A stretch of 64,000 nucleotides of DNA, from assembly GCA_963757115.1 (NCBI GenBank), contig CAVWQV010000015.1, positions 248,001 to 312,000 of the forward strand, given 5' to 3'. The notes under the pieces are model-generated. The model was given only the letters and a program-made list of their open reading frames with translations. It ran no database searches and was not told where the DNA came from. This stretch comes from CAVWQV01 sp963757115. Its GTDB lineage: Bacteria; Pseudomonadota; Alphaproteobacteria; Acetobacterales; Acetobacteraceae. Of the stretch, positions 8,926 to 17,558 are shown piece after piece. The stretch's first letter is position 1; every line of letters starts with the position of its first letter. The translations under genes were made by a program, and so were the position numbers.

Positions 8926-9951
8926 ATGACGCCTTTCGTCCTGACCGAAGCCCTTGCGCGGGAGTACGCCGCGCTGGTGTTCGGCCATGTCGGGCGCGAA
9001 TACCCGAACAAGCTTGACCAGGTGCTCACGGGCCCCGCTGACCTGCGTGGCCCGCGCGCCCTGCACCCGGTCTTCTTCGGCAGTTTCGACTGGCACTCCT
9101 GCGTGCACGGGTTCTGGCTGCTGGCCCGGCTGCGCCGCCGGTTCCCTCGAGCAGAGATCGCTCAGGGCATCGACCGAGTATTCGCCGCCAGGATCACGCC
9201 AGACGCGGTCGCCGGGGAATGCGCCTATCTGCAAGGTCCGTTGCGGGGCGGCTTCGAGCGCCCGTACGGCTGGGCGTGGCTGCTGATGCTGGCGGCCGAA
9301 TTGACCAGAGGCGAGCTCGCGGCGGCGTCCATCCTGCAGCCCCTGACCCTGGCGTTTGTCGCGCGGTTTCGGGATTGGTTGCCAAAGGCGACGTATCCGA
9401 TCCGCGCGGGCACGCACGCCAGCTCGGCCTTCGCACTTACTCTCGCTCTCGACTATGCGGAAACCGTGGGCGACGAAGCCCTGGGGCTCGCGGTGCGGGA
9501 CAAGGCCCTCGCTTGGTACGGCCACGATGCGGACTGCCAGGCCTGGGAACCGAGTGGGGAGGATTTCCTCTCACCCGCACTGATGGAGGCCACATGCATG
9601 CGGCGTGCGCTTCCGGTGGAAGCGTTCGCTTCTTGGTTCGATCGCTTCCTGCCGCGCTTGGCCCAGGGCGAGCCCGCCACCCTGTTCCGTCCCGCGCTGC
9701 CGAGCGACCGGACGGACGGTCGCATCGTGCATCTCGACGGGCTCAACCTTAGTCGCGCATGGTGCTGGCGCGAACTCGCGGCCACGCTGGCCGAGGGCGA
9801 CGTGCGCCGGCCCACAGCACTTGCCGCCGCGGCCGCGCATCTGGCGGCCGGACTGCCTTACGTGCGCGGGGACTATATGGGCGAGCACTGGCTGGCGTCT
9901 TTCGCCGTCCTTGCGCTGGATGATCAAGCGGATGGGCGGATGCCGACGTAA
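8926..9951 (+). CDS. DUF2891 domain protein
   Basis: A 341-residue protein matching the DUF2891 family along its length: YPNKLDQVL, ALHPVFFGSFDWHSCVHGFWLL, GPLRGGFERPYGWAWLL and ATYPIRAGTHASSAFAL. The fold is expected to be an all-alpha (alpha/alpha toroid-like) barrel; the function is unknown. The ATG at 8926 (MTPFVL) is chosen over the GTG at 8905 by family length. Its last 28 bases overlap the end of the convergent citrate-synthase-like gene. Confidence 0.8.
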   Translation: MTPFVLTEALAREYAALVFGHVGREYPNKLDQVLTGPADLRGPRALHPVFFGSFDWHSCVHGFWLLARLRRRFPRAEIAQGIDRVFAARITPDAVAGECAYLQGPLRGGFERPYGWAWLLMLAAELTRGELAAASILQPLTLAFVARFRDWLPKATYPIRAGTHASSAFALTLALDYAETVGDEALGLAVRDKALAWYGHDADCQAWEPSGEDFLSPALMEATCMRRALPVEAFASWFDRFLPRLAQGEPATLFRPALPSDRTDGRIVHLDGLNLSRAWCWRELAATLAEGDVRRPTALAAAAAHLAAGLPYVRGDYMGEHWLASFAVLALDDQADGRMPT

Positions 9952-11067
9952 GCGGCGCGCGGCCGGATCAGCCTCGCGTCGGTGTTCTGCTCGAGCGCGT
10001 GGGCGATCCAGCCGACGCTACGGGCCGTCGCGAACAGCGCGAACCCGCCCTGCGCCGGCCAGCCGAATGCGCGGCCCGACGCGGCGAGCGCGAAATCGAC
10101 GTTGGGGCGCTGGCCAACGATGTCCTCGACGGCGGCGATCAGTGCGGTGCGCGCCGGGTCGGGTGGCAGAAGCTGAAGCAAGAACGCCGCGCGCGGGTCG
10201 CCATCGGGGTAGAGCGGGTGGCCGAAGGCGGGGATCCGCCCGCCGCTCCGCAGGCGCGCTTCGACCACCGCCCGGGCGTCATCTCCGCGCGCGACTTCGT
10301 CCAGCAACGCGGCCGCGAGCGCGCGTGGCACCGCCGTGCAGCGGGCCCGACAACGCAGCCAGCCCCGCCGTCACGCACGCTGTGAGCGACGCGCCGGTGG
10401 AGGCGACCACGCGGGCGGCAAACGTGGAGGCGTTCAGTTCATGGTCGGCCAGCAGGACCAGCGCGGCGCGGACCATTTCCGCCCCCGCCTCCTCGAGCCG
10501 CCATGCGCGCGCGAACTGCCGGTGGATATGACGTCCGTTCGGGCCAGTGCCGAGCATGGAAGCCGCCACGCCGCGCAGCAGTGCGGCACCGTCGGCGCGC
10601 AGCCGCACCGGTTCCCGGTTCAGGATCGCGCCGCCCGACGGCGCCGGAAACGGGTGGGAAACGAACAGCGGCGTCGCGGCCCGCGGGGGTGCGGCGAACG
10701 GGTCCTCGCCCGCATCGCACCCCCAGAGCAGACAGGCAACCTCCTCGAGCGTGGCCCGGCGGGCGAGCGAGGTCGCCTCCTGACCGCGATAGAACAGTCG
10801 TCCGGCCTCGACGAGGGTGAGGCGGGAAGGCAGCGCGCCCACGCCCCAGTCGAGCGCCGCTGCCGCGATCGCCTCCCGCTTGCGGCCACGCGCCTTATTT
10901 TGCCGGAGGCGCTCGATGTCAGCGGCGCGGTAGAGGCTGCGACGGGGATCGGCCGGGTCCGGCTCGGTGCCGATCAGGCCGCGGCTCACGTAGGCGTACA
11001 GCGTGGCGCGCGCGACGCCGAGCGTGCGGGCCGCGGTTTCGGCGTCTAAAGCAACCGGTTGCGGCAT
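9924..11067 (-). pseudogene. Citrate-synthase-family protein with N-terminal HTH, single-base frameshift
   Basis: The protein opens with a MerR/excisionase-like helix-turn-helix (AARTLGVARATLYAYVSRGLIG, about residues 10-32; SLYRAADIERL) followed by a citrate synthase domain with the catalytic His motif GPLHGG, the FGHPLYPDGDPRA loop and NVDFALAA. HTH-citrate synthase fusions are an established family whose exact substrate is unclear; citrate or 2-methylcitrate synthesis is possible. The frame changes near 10327-10328, where dropping one G (C on the coding strand) joins GPLHGGA to RALAAALLDEV and gives 380 residues. Both halves are well conserved, so the break is probably a sequence error. 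GGGAG precedes the ATG at 11067. The palindromic site at 11078-11104, just upstream, suggests self-regulation. Confidence 0.85.
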
Positions 11068-11077
11068 CGTGCTCCCG

Positions 11078-11104
11078 AATGTTGATCAACATTATCAATG
11101 TTGA
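11078..11104. promoter_or_regulatory. Triple half-site palindromic operator
   Basis: A perfect 16-bp palindrome AATGTTGATCAACATT (11078-11093) is followed after ATC by a further AATGTTGA (11097-11104), so three 8-bp half-sites alternate in orientation and make two overlapping dyads. It sits 11 bases before the start codon of the HTH-citrate synthase gene and about 50 bases before the divergent dinB-like gene. Such symmetry in the only short divergent spacer here indicates a repressor or activator site; the HTH of the citrate synthase fusion is a candidate binder. The binding protein is inferred. Confidence 0.55.
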
Positions 11105-11152
11105 CCAAAACCGTGCCCGGAACAACTCTCCGCCCAGTTGGAGGGATCCGCG

Positions 11153-11662
11153 ATGAAAGCGCATTTCGACAGTCTGGCCCGCTACAATGCCTGGGCAAAC
11201 GCGCGTCTTTACGATGCGGCCTCCGAGCTGAGCGACCCCGAGTATCGCGCCGATCGCGGCGCGTTCTTCCGCTCGATGCACGGCACACTCAATCACCTGC
11301 TCGTCACCGACCGGATCTGGATGCAACGGATCACCGGGCAGGGGGATGCGCCGGATCGGCTGGACGCCATCCTGTTCGAGGATTTGCCGGCGTTGCGCGA
11401 TGCGCGCGAGGCGGAGGATCGGCGCATCGAGGGCCACGTGACCGGTCTGACCGAGGCCGAGCTGGCCGGCGTGATCCGCTACCGCCGCGTCACGACCCCC
11501 GAGGTATTCGAGCAGCCTCTGGCGCCGGCGCTGGCGCATTTGTTCAACCATCAGACCCACCATCGCGGCCAGGCGCACGCCATACTGACCGGCCTTGGCA
11601 AACCAGGGCCAGTGCTCGACCTGCTTGCCTATCAGCGCCTTGCGGACCGGGATCGAGGGTGA
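11153..11662 (+). CDS. DinB family protein
   Basis: A 169-residue four-helix-bundle protein of the DinB/YfiT metalloenzyme superfamily. It has the opening FDSLARYNAWANARLY, the first metal-type histidine at H48 (MHGTLNHLLVTDRIW) and the second and third in LAHLFNHQTHHRGQAHAIL. Members are thiol-dependent S-transferases or of unknown role. The ATG at 11153 has GGAGGG just upstream, so it is preferred over the ATG-like start at 11138. It may share the operator region with the divergent HTH-citrate synthase gene. Confidence 0.85.
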   Translation: MKAHFDSLARYNAWANARLYDAASELSDPEYRADRGAFFRSMHGTLNHLLVTDRIWMQRITGQGDAPDRLDAILFEDLPALRDAREAEDRRIEGHVTGLTEAELAGVIRYRRVTTPEVFEQPLAPALAHLFNHQTHHRGQAHAILTGLGKPGPVLDLLAYQRLADRDRG

Positions 11663-11697
11663 AGTCGTCGAGGCCCGATTGGCCCGAAACGGGGTGA

Positions 11698-12429
11698 CTA
11701 AGCCGACGCCGCGCCGTCGATGGCGATCTCCGCCCCGGTGATGTACGCGCTCTCGTCGGAGAGCAGGAACAGCACGAGCTGCGCCACTTCCTCCGCCGTA
11801 CCTTGCCGGCGCATCGGCACCAGCTCCAGCCGTTGCGCGTTTTCCTCGGGCGTCCGCACTTTCAGCATCTCCGTGTCGATCGGGCCGGGATGCACGGAAT
11901 TCACCCGTATCTTGCGCGCCGCGAGGTCGATGGCGGCCGACTTGGTCATCCCGCGCAACGCCCACTTCGTGGCAGCGTAGGCGAACGCACCGGGCGAGCC
12001 CTGCAGGCCGGCCACGGAGGAGATATTCACGATGGAGCCGCCGCCCGATTGCTGCATTGCGGGCACCACCGCCTTCATGCCGAGAAAGCAGCCGAACTGG
12101 TTGATGCGCGTGTGCTGTTCGTAAAGCGCGGCGTCGGTCTCCATCAGGGTGGCGGGACGATAGATGCCGGCGTTGTTGACGAGGCCATGCAAGCCTCCCA
12201 GCTGTTCGGCGGCGCGCACTGCGCGCGCCCAGTCGGCCTCCGACGTCACGTCATGCCGCAGGAACACGGCGGCCGGACCGAGTTCGGCGGCGAGGCGCTC
12301 CCCCTCGGCCTCCAGAACGTCGCCGAGCACGACGCGCGCGCCCTCTGCCACCAGCATCCGCGCTTCGGCCGCACCCTGTCCGCGCGCGCCGCCGCTGATC
12401 AGTACCACCTTGCCGTCGAAGCGTGCCAT
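11698..12429 (-). CDS. SDR family oxidoreductase
   Basis: Classical short-chain dehydrogenase/reductase of 243 residues. NAD(P)-binding is shown by SGGARGQGAAEA, the D in GDVLEAE suggests an NAD preference, NNAGIY is present, the catalytic serine is in NISSVAG, and YAATK holds the Tyr and Lys. The C-terminus (SDESAYITGAEIAIDGA) is typical. It resembles 3-alpha/20-beta-hydroxysteroid dehydrogenase and glucose 1-dehydrogenase-like SDRs, but the substrate cannot be told. Confidence 0.87.
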   Translation of the reverse strand: MARFDGKVVLISGGARGQGAAEARMLVAEGARVVLGDVLEAEGERLAAELGPAAVFLRHDVTSEADWARAVRAAEQLGGLHGLVNNAGIYRPATLMETDAALYEQHTRINQFGCFLGMKAVVPAMQQSGGGSIVNISSVAGLQGSPGAFAYAATKWALRGMTKSAAIDLAARKIRVNSVHPGPIDTEMLKVRTPEENAQRLELVPMRRQGTAEEVAQLVLFLLSDESAYITGAEIAIDGAASA

Positions 12430-12546
12430 GACCCGATCCTCCCGGCGAACGAAACGCCCGGCGGAAAATGCCAGTCTCGTGCGGCGCTGTCAGGGGTCGG
12501 CGTGAGAGCCGCGACCCGCGGGTTCGGTTGCCGCTCAGCGCCGGCG

Positions 12547-12837
12547 CTAGGCTATTTCGGGCCGGTGCTCGGCAGGCTCGCCCGCAAGCGTCTTCTGGGT
12601 CGAGGCAGGGCGTGAGGCGTCCCTGAAATGCAGCACGCCTGCGCATTCGCCGTCGGCGCGTTCCGAGTGTTGGCAGCGCAGCACCTGCTGCATCGCCGCA
12701 GGCGAGACGAGGACAGCGCCCGGATCACGGGCCGCTCCGCTCTGTGCTGACACCGCGATGACCCAAACGCCCAGCAACGCCGCGCCGCCCACGATCATGT
12801 GCGTCACGCTGCGCTTGGCGGAGATCCTCTGGTTCAT
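12547..12837 (-). CDS. Small exported or membrane-anchored protein of unknown function
   Basis: A 96-residue protein not recognised as a family. One hydrophobic segment (about residues 13-30, HMIVGGAALLGVWVIAVSA) follows a positively charged start, so it is a signal anchor or signal peptide. The rest is polar with two cysteines (LRCQHSERADGECAG) that could pair or bind a metal. GGGAGG stands right before the ATG, which supports it as a real gene. The C-terminal part is low in recognisable structure. Confidence 0.5.
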   Translation of the reverse strand: MNQRISAKRSVTHMIVGGAALLGVWVIAVSAQSGAARDPGAVLVSPAAMQQVLRCQHSERADGECAGVLHFRDASRPASTQKTLAGEPAEHRPEIA

Positions 12838-13042
12838 CGCGGCCTCCCGTTCGACACGGGCGAAAGATGCGGCAACGCTCCAGGCACGGCTGTTACGGGC
12901 GTCACAGGTTGGTGAGACGAACTCGAAAAAAGCATCCCGGGCGATCCCGTCGTGGTCCTCGATTAGATCGAGATAGGCCCCGCTTGTGTCCGCTTTGCCG
13001 TCGAATGGTGGGCATTTTGTGGCGCGAGGGCGGCCCGCATCG

Positions 13043-14069
13043 CTAGGCCGGCGTCGCGACCACCAGGTCCCAGAGCTCCGGGTTCAGGCCGCGGGTACTG
13101 CGGCCAGATCTTGTCCTGCGCCACTTTGCGGAACGGGGCGCGGTCGGGCGCATTCACCGTCATGCCGTGCCCCTCGAGCTGCACCTTGGCCGCGGCGAGC
13201 GTGTCGACGCTTTCGGTCGCCTTTCGCACCCGCGCCTGCGCCTCCATGGCCACGTCGAGGAACAGCTTCTGCTGCTCCGGCCTGAGGTCGTTCCACGCGG
13301 TAAGGTTCATCACACTCACCGTCGGCACGTAGTTGTGTCCGGTCAGCGAGTAGTATCTCGAGACCTCGTAGGCGCGCCGCGGCACCATGTCGACCACCGG
13401 CAGATCCGCCCCGTCGATCACGCCCTGACGGGCGGCGGTGATGACCTCGGAGAAGGACATCGGCACCGCGACCCCGCCGAGCTCGTTCACGGTGTCGCTG
13501 TAGATCGTGGATGGCTGCACCCGGAGCTTGAGTCCGCGCAAGTCGCGCGGCTCCTCGACCGGCCGGCGGTTGTTCCAGAAATGGCGGAATCCGTGGTCGT
13601 AGAAGAACAACACCTTCAGGCCGTACTTCTGCTGGAAACCCTGGTCCAGCTTGCGGCCGATCGCGCCATCCAGCATCCGGTATGATTGCTCGTAGCTGCT
13701 TACGAGATAGGGCACGGACAGCACTGCCATCTCCGGGAACACGGTGCCCGCGCCACTGGCCGGATCGCCCAACGCGATGGTGCCGGCCTTCACCGCGTTG
13801 ATCACCTCGACCTCCTTGGTGAGCAAGGTGCCTCCTTGGAAATCTAGCTCGAGCGCGCCATTGGACCGCGCGGTGATCTCTCGGCACATCCATTCCTGCG
13901 CCACGGCGCCGGGTTCCGGCACGGAGGCGGCGTGCGCGTACACGAGCTTCTTCGGTGCTGCCTGCGCGAAGGCGGGCGGGCGGCCAAGGGCGAGGATGCC
14001 GGCGAGCCCGGCGGCACTATGGACCGCCGAGCGGCGTGACATCACGGGGCTGGTGCGCGGTCGGGTCAC
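13043..14069 (-). CDS. TRAP transporter solute-binding protein (DctP-like), 3' frameshift
   Basis: Periplasmic binding subunit of a TRAP transporter. A twin-arginine-like signal (SRRSAVHSAAGLAGILAL, ending AFAQA) is followed by the DctP fold: YAHAASVPEPG, GGTLLTKEVEVINAVKAGTI, FEMAVLSVPYLVSS-like text, GLKLRVQPSTIYSDTVNELGG with the conserved ligand-binding Arg, and QGVIDGADLP. The GTG at 14069 follows GGGAGGA. The open frame runs on to 12963 with an unlikely tail; dropping one G from the GGG at 13093-13095 instead gives the natural ending LNPELWDLVV and a TAG at 13043-13045, 341 residues in all. No membrane subunits (DctQ/DctM) are nearby. The ligand is unknown. Confidence 0.83.
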
Positions 14070-14139
14070 TTGCGTCCTCCCTTCGGGCCTCTGATGCTCC
14101 CGGTCACTTGCACGTTGCTGGCCGCCGGAGGGAATGGCT

Positions 14140-14949
14140 ATGGCGAAACTCGCGCGCCCCGACTGCTCGCTGGCCTTCGAGCTGACCGACCTCGCCGCAC
14201 CATGGGTGTCGGCTCCGGAAACCGTCGTGTTCCACCACGGGATCGGCGCCAGCCAGGGCATCTGGGCGGAATGGCTGCCCTCGCTCGTCGATCGCTACCG
14301 CATCCTCCGGCTCGACATGCGGGGCCACGGCCAATCGACCTGGCCCGAGAATGCCCCTCGCCCCTCGCTCGATACGCTCGCCGAGGACCTGCTCGCGGTG
14401 ATGGACGCGGCAGGGGTCGGTCGCGCACACCTCGTCGGTGAGTTGATCGGCGGGACCGTGGTGTTGAATGCCGCCCTGCGTTCGCCCGGGCGCGTCGTTA
14501 CCGTGACTGTGAGCAACGGCGCACACGTGGGCGCGCGCCTGCAATCGCTGCACGACTGGCAGGAGGTGATTGACGCACGCGGCATGGCGGGCTGGTCGGC
14601 CGACATGATGGCGCGTCGCTTCTTCGCCAATGGGGTGCCTGACGCGGTTTGGCGATGGTTCGACGCCGAGCAAAGGGCGGCCCACCCGCAAGCCGTGCTC
14701 CAACTCGTCGAAGCACTTGTCGGCACCGATTTGACTGATCGCCTGGCGGAGCTGTCGCAGCCGGTGCTGCTGCTGCATCCGGACAGCTCGCCGTTCATCC
14801 CGGTGGCTGTGGTGGCCGACCTCAAGGCCCGGCTGCCCGATGCCCGGCTGCACGTAATTGGGAGAGCGAAACACGGCTTGCCGCTCTCGCACGCCAGGAA
14901 CTGCGCCGGGCTGCTGCGCGCCTTCCTCGAGGAGGCGAGTCCGCGATAA
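14140..14949 (+). CDS. Alpha/beta hydrolase-fold protein lacking the nucleophilic serine
   Basis: A 269-residue alpha/beta hydrolase with the oxyanion-hole region FHHGIGAS, the LRLDMRGHGQS strand, a late aspartate in LLLHPDSSP and the catalytic-type histidine in GRAKHGLP. The nucleophile elbow, normally G-x-S-x-G, reads GELIGG: the serine is replaced by leucine (TTG at 14443-14445, one base from TCG). Without it the usual hydrolysis mechanism cannot work, so the protein is non-catalytic, uses another chemistry, or carries a base error. The ATG at 14140 has GGAGGGA at 7 bases; the ATG at 14134 is too close. It is divergent from the TRAP binding protein and followed by the acyl-CoA ligase and ketopantoate-reductase-like genes. 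Confidence 0.82.
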   Translation: MAKLARPDCSLAFELTDLAAPWVSAPETVVFHHGIGASQGIWAEWLPSLVDRYRILRLDMRGHGQSTWPENAPRPSLDTLAEDLLAVMDAAGVGRAHLVGELIGGTVVLNAALRSPGRVVTVTVSNGAHVGARLQSLHDWQEVIDARGMAGWSADMMARRFFANGVPDAVWRWFDAEQRAAHPQAVLQLVEALVGTDLTDRLAELSQPVLLLHPDSSPFIPVAVVADLKARLPDARLHVIGRAKHGLPLSHARNCAGLLRAFLEEASPR

Positions 14950-15022
14950 TGATGGCGCAGCTCGCGCAGGGGCTTCCGATGACCTTGACCATGGTCTGGT
15001 GCGCTGACAAGGACGACCGGAG

Positions 15023-16558
15023 ATGACCGACTATCTCGCCGACACGATCCTGGATCTGCTCGGCCGAGGCGGGGCAGGGGCGCCCGCTATCGGCGCCCCC
15101 GGCCGCGCGTCGCTGACCTTCGATGGGCTGCGGGATCTGGTACGCCGTACCGTCAACGACCTAAATGGCATGGGCATCGGGCGCGGCGATCGCGTCGCGA
15201 TCGTGCTGCCGAACGGGCCAGAGATGGCAGCGGCATTCCTGGCAATCGGCGCGGGTGCGACCACCGCGCCGCTGAACCCGGCGTACCGCGCCGAGGAGTT
15301 CGACTTCTACCTGAGCGACCTCGGCGCCAAGGCGCTCGTCGTCCAGCAAGGCATGGAAACCCCCTCGCGCGCCGTTGCCGAAGCGCGCGGCATCTCGATC
15401 GTCGAGTTGATCCCGGAAGCGGACGGTCCGGCCGGCGGCTTTGTCCTGCGCGGGCCGCCCACCCTCGCCGGCTCGCCGAGTGCCGGCGGCCCGGCGGGAG
15501 CTGACGACGTGGCCCTCGTGCTGCACACCTCCGGGACAACCTCGCGCCCCAAGATCGTGCCGTTGCGACAAATCAACGTTACTGCTTCCGCATACCACAT
15601 CGCCGACACCTTGGCGCTGACGCCCGATGATGTGTGCCTCAATGTCATGCCGTTGTTCCATATCCACGGGCTGATCGCGGCGACGCTATCGAGCCTGGCG
15701 GCGGGTGCATCGGTAAGCTGCACGCCGGGTTTCAATGCGTTCCGCTTCTTCGGCTGGTTCGACGAGGTGCGGCCAAGCTGGTACACGGCAGTGCCGACCA
15801 TGCATCAAGCGATCCTCGGCCTGGCAGGGCGCAACGCGGAGGCCATCCGGCGCGGACGGCTGCGGTTCGTGCGCTCTTCCTCGTCCTCCTTGCCGCCGCA
15901 GGTGATGGGCGCGCTCGAGGAAACCTTCGGCGTGCCGGTCATCGAGGCGTACGGCATGACGGAGGCCGCGCACCAGATGGCATCCAACCCCCTGCCGCCC
16001 CGCCCGCGCTTTCCCGGCTCGGTCGGGATCGCCGCCGGTCCCGAGATCGCCATCATGGACGATGCGGGCCAACTGTTGCCGGTCGGTGGACTTGGTGAGG
16101 TAGTGATCCGCGGCCGAAACGTTACTGAAGGCTACGAGAACAACCCGGACGCCAACGCCCGCGCCTTCACAGAAGGCTGGTTCCGCACCGGGGATCAGGG
16201 CGTGCTGGACGAGGCGGGCTATCTCCGGCTCACCGGGCGGCTCAAGGAGATCATCAACCGCGGCGGCGAGAAGATCAGCCCGCTCGAGGTGGACGTGGTG
16301 CTGATGGACCACCCCGCCGTCGCGCAATGTCTGACATTCGCGGTGCCGCACGAGAAGCTCGGCGAGGAAGTGGCCGCCGCCGTCGTGCTGCGCGAGGGCG
16401 CGACGGTGAGCGACCACGTCTTGCGCGACTTCATGAGCGAGCGGCTAGCGCCGTTCAAGGTGCCCCGGCGGATCGTGTTTCTGGGAGAAATCCCGAAGGG
16501 CGCTACCGGCAAGCTGCAGCGTATCGGGCTTGCGGAAAAGCTCGGATTGTCGGCTTGA
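15023..16558 (+). CDS. AMP-forming acyl-CoA ligase (oxalate-CoA ligase-like)
   Basis: An ANL-superfamily adenylating enzyme of 511 residues that activates a carboxylic acid with ATP and CoA. The P-loop-like motif is LHTSGTTSRPK, with LPLFHIHGL-type text (MPLFHIHGLIAATL), YTAVPTMHQAIL, EAYGMTEAAHQMASNPLP, the ATP-binding GWFRTGD and the GRLKEIINRGGEKISP hinge. The C-terminal lysine is in PKGATGKLQR. The FxxFxW / YTAVPT / MTEA-H-M-SNPLP combination resembles oxalyl-CoA synthetases, but a related short acid is equally possible. It is followed 10 bases later by a ketopantoate-reductase-like gene, so the pair is probably one operon. Confidence 0.88.
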   Translation: MTDYLADTILDLLGRGGAGAPAIGAPGRASLTFDGLRDLVRRTVNDLNGMGIGRGDRVAIVLPNGPEMAAAFLAIGAGATTAPLNPAYRAEEFDFYLSDLGAKALVVQQGMETPSRAVAEARGISIVELIPEADGPAGGFVLRGPPTLAGSPSAGGPAGADDVALVLHTSGTTSRPKIVPLRQINVTASAYHIADTLALTPDDVCLNVMPLFHIHGLIAATLSSLAAGASVSCTPGFNAFRFFGWFDEVRPSWYTAVPTMHQAILGLAGRNAEAIRRGRLRFVRSSSSSLPPQVMGALEETFGVPVIEAYGMTEAAHQMASNPLPPRPRFPGSVGIAAGPEIAIMDDAGQLLPVGGLGEVVIRGRNVTEGYENNPDANARAFTEGWFRTGDQGVLDEAGYLRLTGRLKEIINRGGEKISPLEVDVVLMDHPAVAQCLTFAVPHEKLGEEVAAAVVLREGATVSDHVLRDFMSERLAPFKVPRRIVFLGEIPKGATGKLQRIGLAEKLGLSA

Positions 16559-16568
16559 GGCCGCTTCG

Positions 16569-17549
16569 TTGAAGATTGCGGTTTTCGGAGCTGGCGCGAT
16601 CGGGGGACTGCTCGGAGTGCGTCTCGCGCGCGCCGGCTCGGACGTGACTTTCATCGCGCGCGGCCCGCATCTCGCGGCGATGCAGGCAAACGGCGTCACC
16701 GTCGTCGCGGGCGGCGAGCGCATCACCGCCCGGCCTCGCTGCGTCGCAGATGCGGCCGAGGCCGGCGTGCAGGATTACGTCATCGTTACCCTCAAGGCGC
16801 ACGGGCTGCCTCCAGCCGCGCCGCAGATCGCGCGCATGATGGGGCCGGACAGCGTGCTGGTGACCGCCATCAACGGCGTGCCCTACTGGTATTTCTACGG
16901 GCTGGACGGCCCGTTCCGCGACCGGCGGGTGGAAAGCGTCGATCCGGGCGGGCGGTTGTGGGACATCCTGCCGCCCTCGCAGGTTATCGGCTCTGTCGTG
17001 TATCCCGCCGCCGAGGTGAGCGAGCCCGGCGTGATCACTCACACCTACGGCGATCGTTTCACACTTGGCGAGCCGGACGGGACGCGCTCGCCGCGCGCCG
17101 AGGCGTTGTCGAAGGCGCTGATCGCGGCGGGGCTGAAGGCGCCGGTCCGGCCGCGCATTCGCGACGAGATCTGGGTCAAGCTATGGGGCAATCTGGCGTT
17201 CAACCCGCTGTCCGCGCTGACCATGGCTACGCTCGACCGGATCACCGGTGAGCCGGCGCTGCGTGCCGTGTGCCGCGCCATGATGATGGAAGCGAAATCG
17301 GTTGCGGAGGCGCTCGGCATCCGGTTCGCGATCGACGTCGATAAGCGCATCGAGGGCGGGGCCGAGGTTGGCGAGCACAAGACCTCCATGCTGCAGGACC
17401 TCGAACGTGGCCGTCCGATGGAGATCGACGCCCTGCTCGGCGCGGTCGTCGAGTTGGGCGCGATGGTCGGCCAGGCGATGCCAAACTGTGCCACGGTGCT
17501 CGCGCTGGTGCGCGAACGGGCGCGACAGGCCGGCTGCTACGAAGCCTAA
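16569..17549 (+). CDS. Ketopantoate reductase family protein (PanE/ApbA-like)
   Basis: A 326-residue NADP-dependent reductase. The N-terminal Rossmann motif GAGAIGG follows immediately after the start, then FIARGPHLAAMQANG and VTLKAHGLPPAA. The C-terminal domain has the catalytic lysine in EIWVKLWGNLAFNPLSALT and the EVGEHKTSMLQDLERGRPMEIDALLGAVVELG segment. The TTG at 16569 is chosen because GAGG lies before it and the Rossmann strand begins there. It lies in a catabolic neighbourhood (acyl-CoA ligase, glycoside hydrolase), so it may reduce another 2-oxo acid rather than serve pantothenate synthesis. Confidence 0.87.
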   Translation: MKIAVFGAGAIGGLLGVRLARAGSDVTFIARGPHLAAMQANGVTVVAGGERITARPRCVADAAEAGVQDYVIVTLKAHGLPPAAPQIARMMGPDSVLVTAINGVPYWYFYGLDGPFRDRRVESVDPGGRLWDILPPSQVIGSVVYPAAEVSEPGVITHTYGDRFTLGEPDGTRSPRAEALSKALIAAGLKAPVRPRIRDEIWVKLWGNLAFNPLSALTMATLDRITGEPALRAVCRAMMMEAKSVAEALGIRFAIDVDKRIEGGAEVGEHKTSMLQDLERGRPMEIDALLGAVVELGAMVGQAMPNCATVLALVRERARQAGCYEA

Positions 17550-17558
17550 CGTTCTGCC

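Noticed and set aside
7535..8929. A 464-codon plus-strand frame opposite the molybdopterin oxidoreductase
   Set aside because: Antisense shadow; it lacks a ribosome binding site and any domain, and the minus-strand product is fully conserved.
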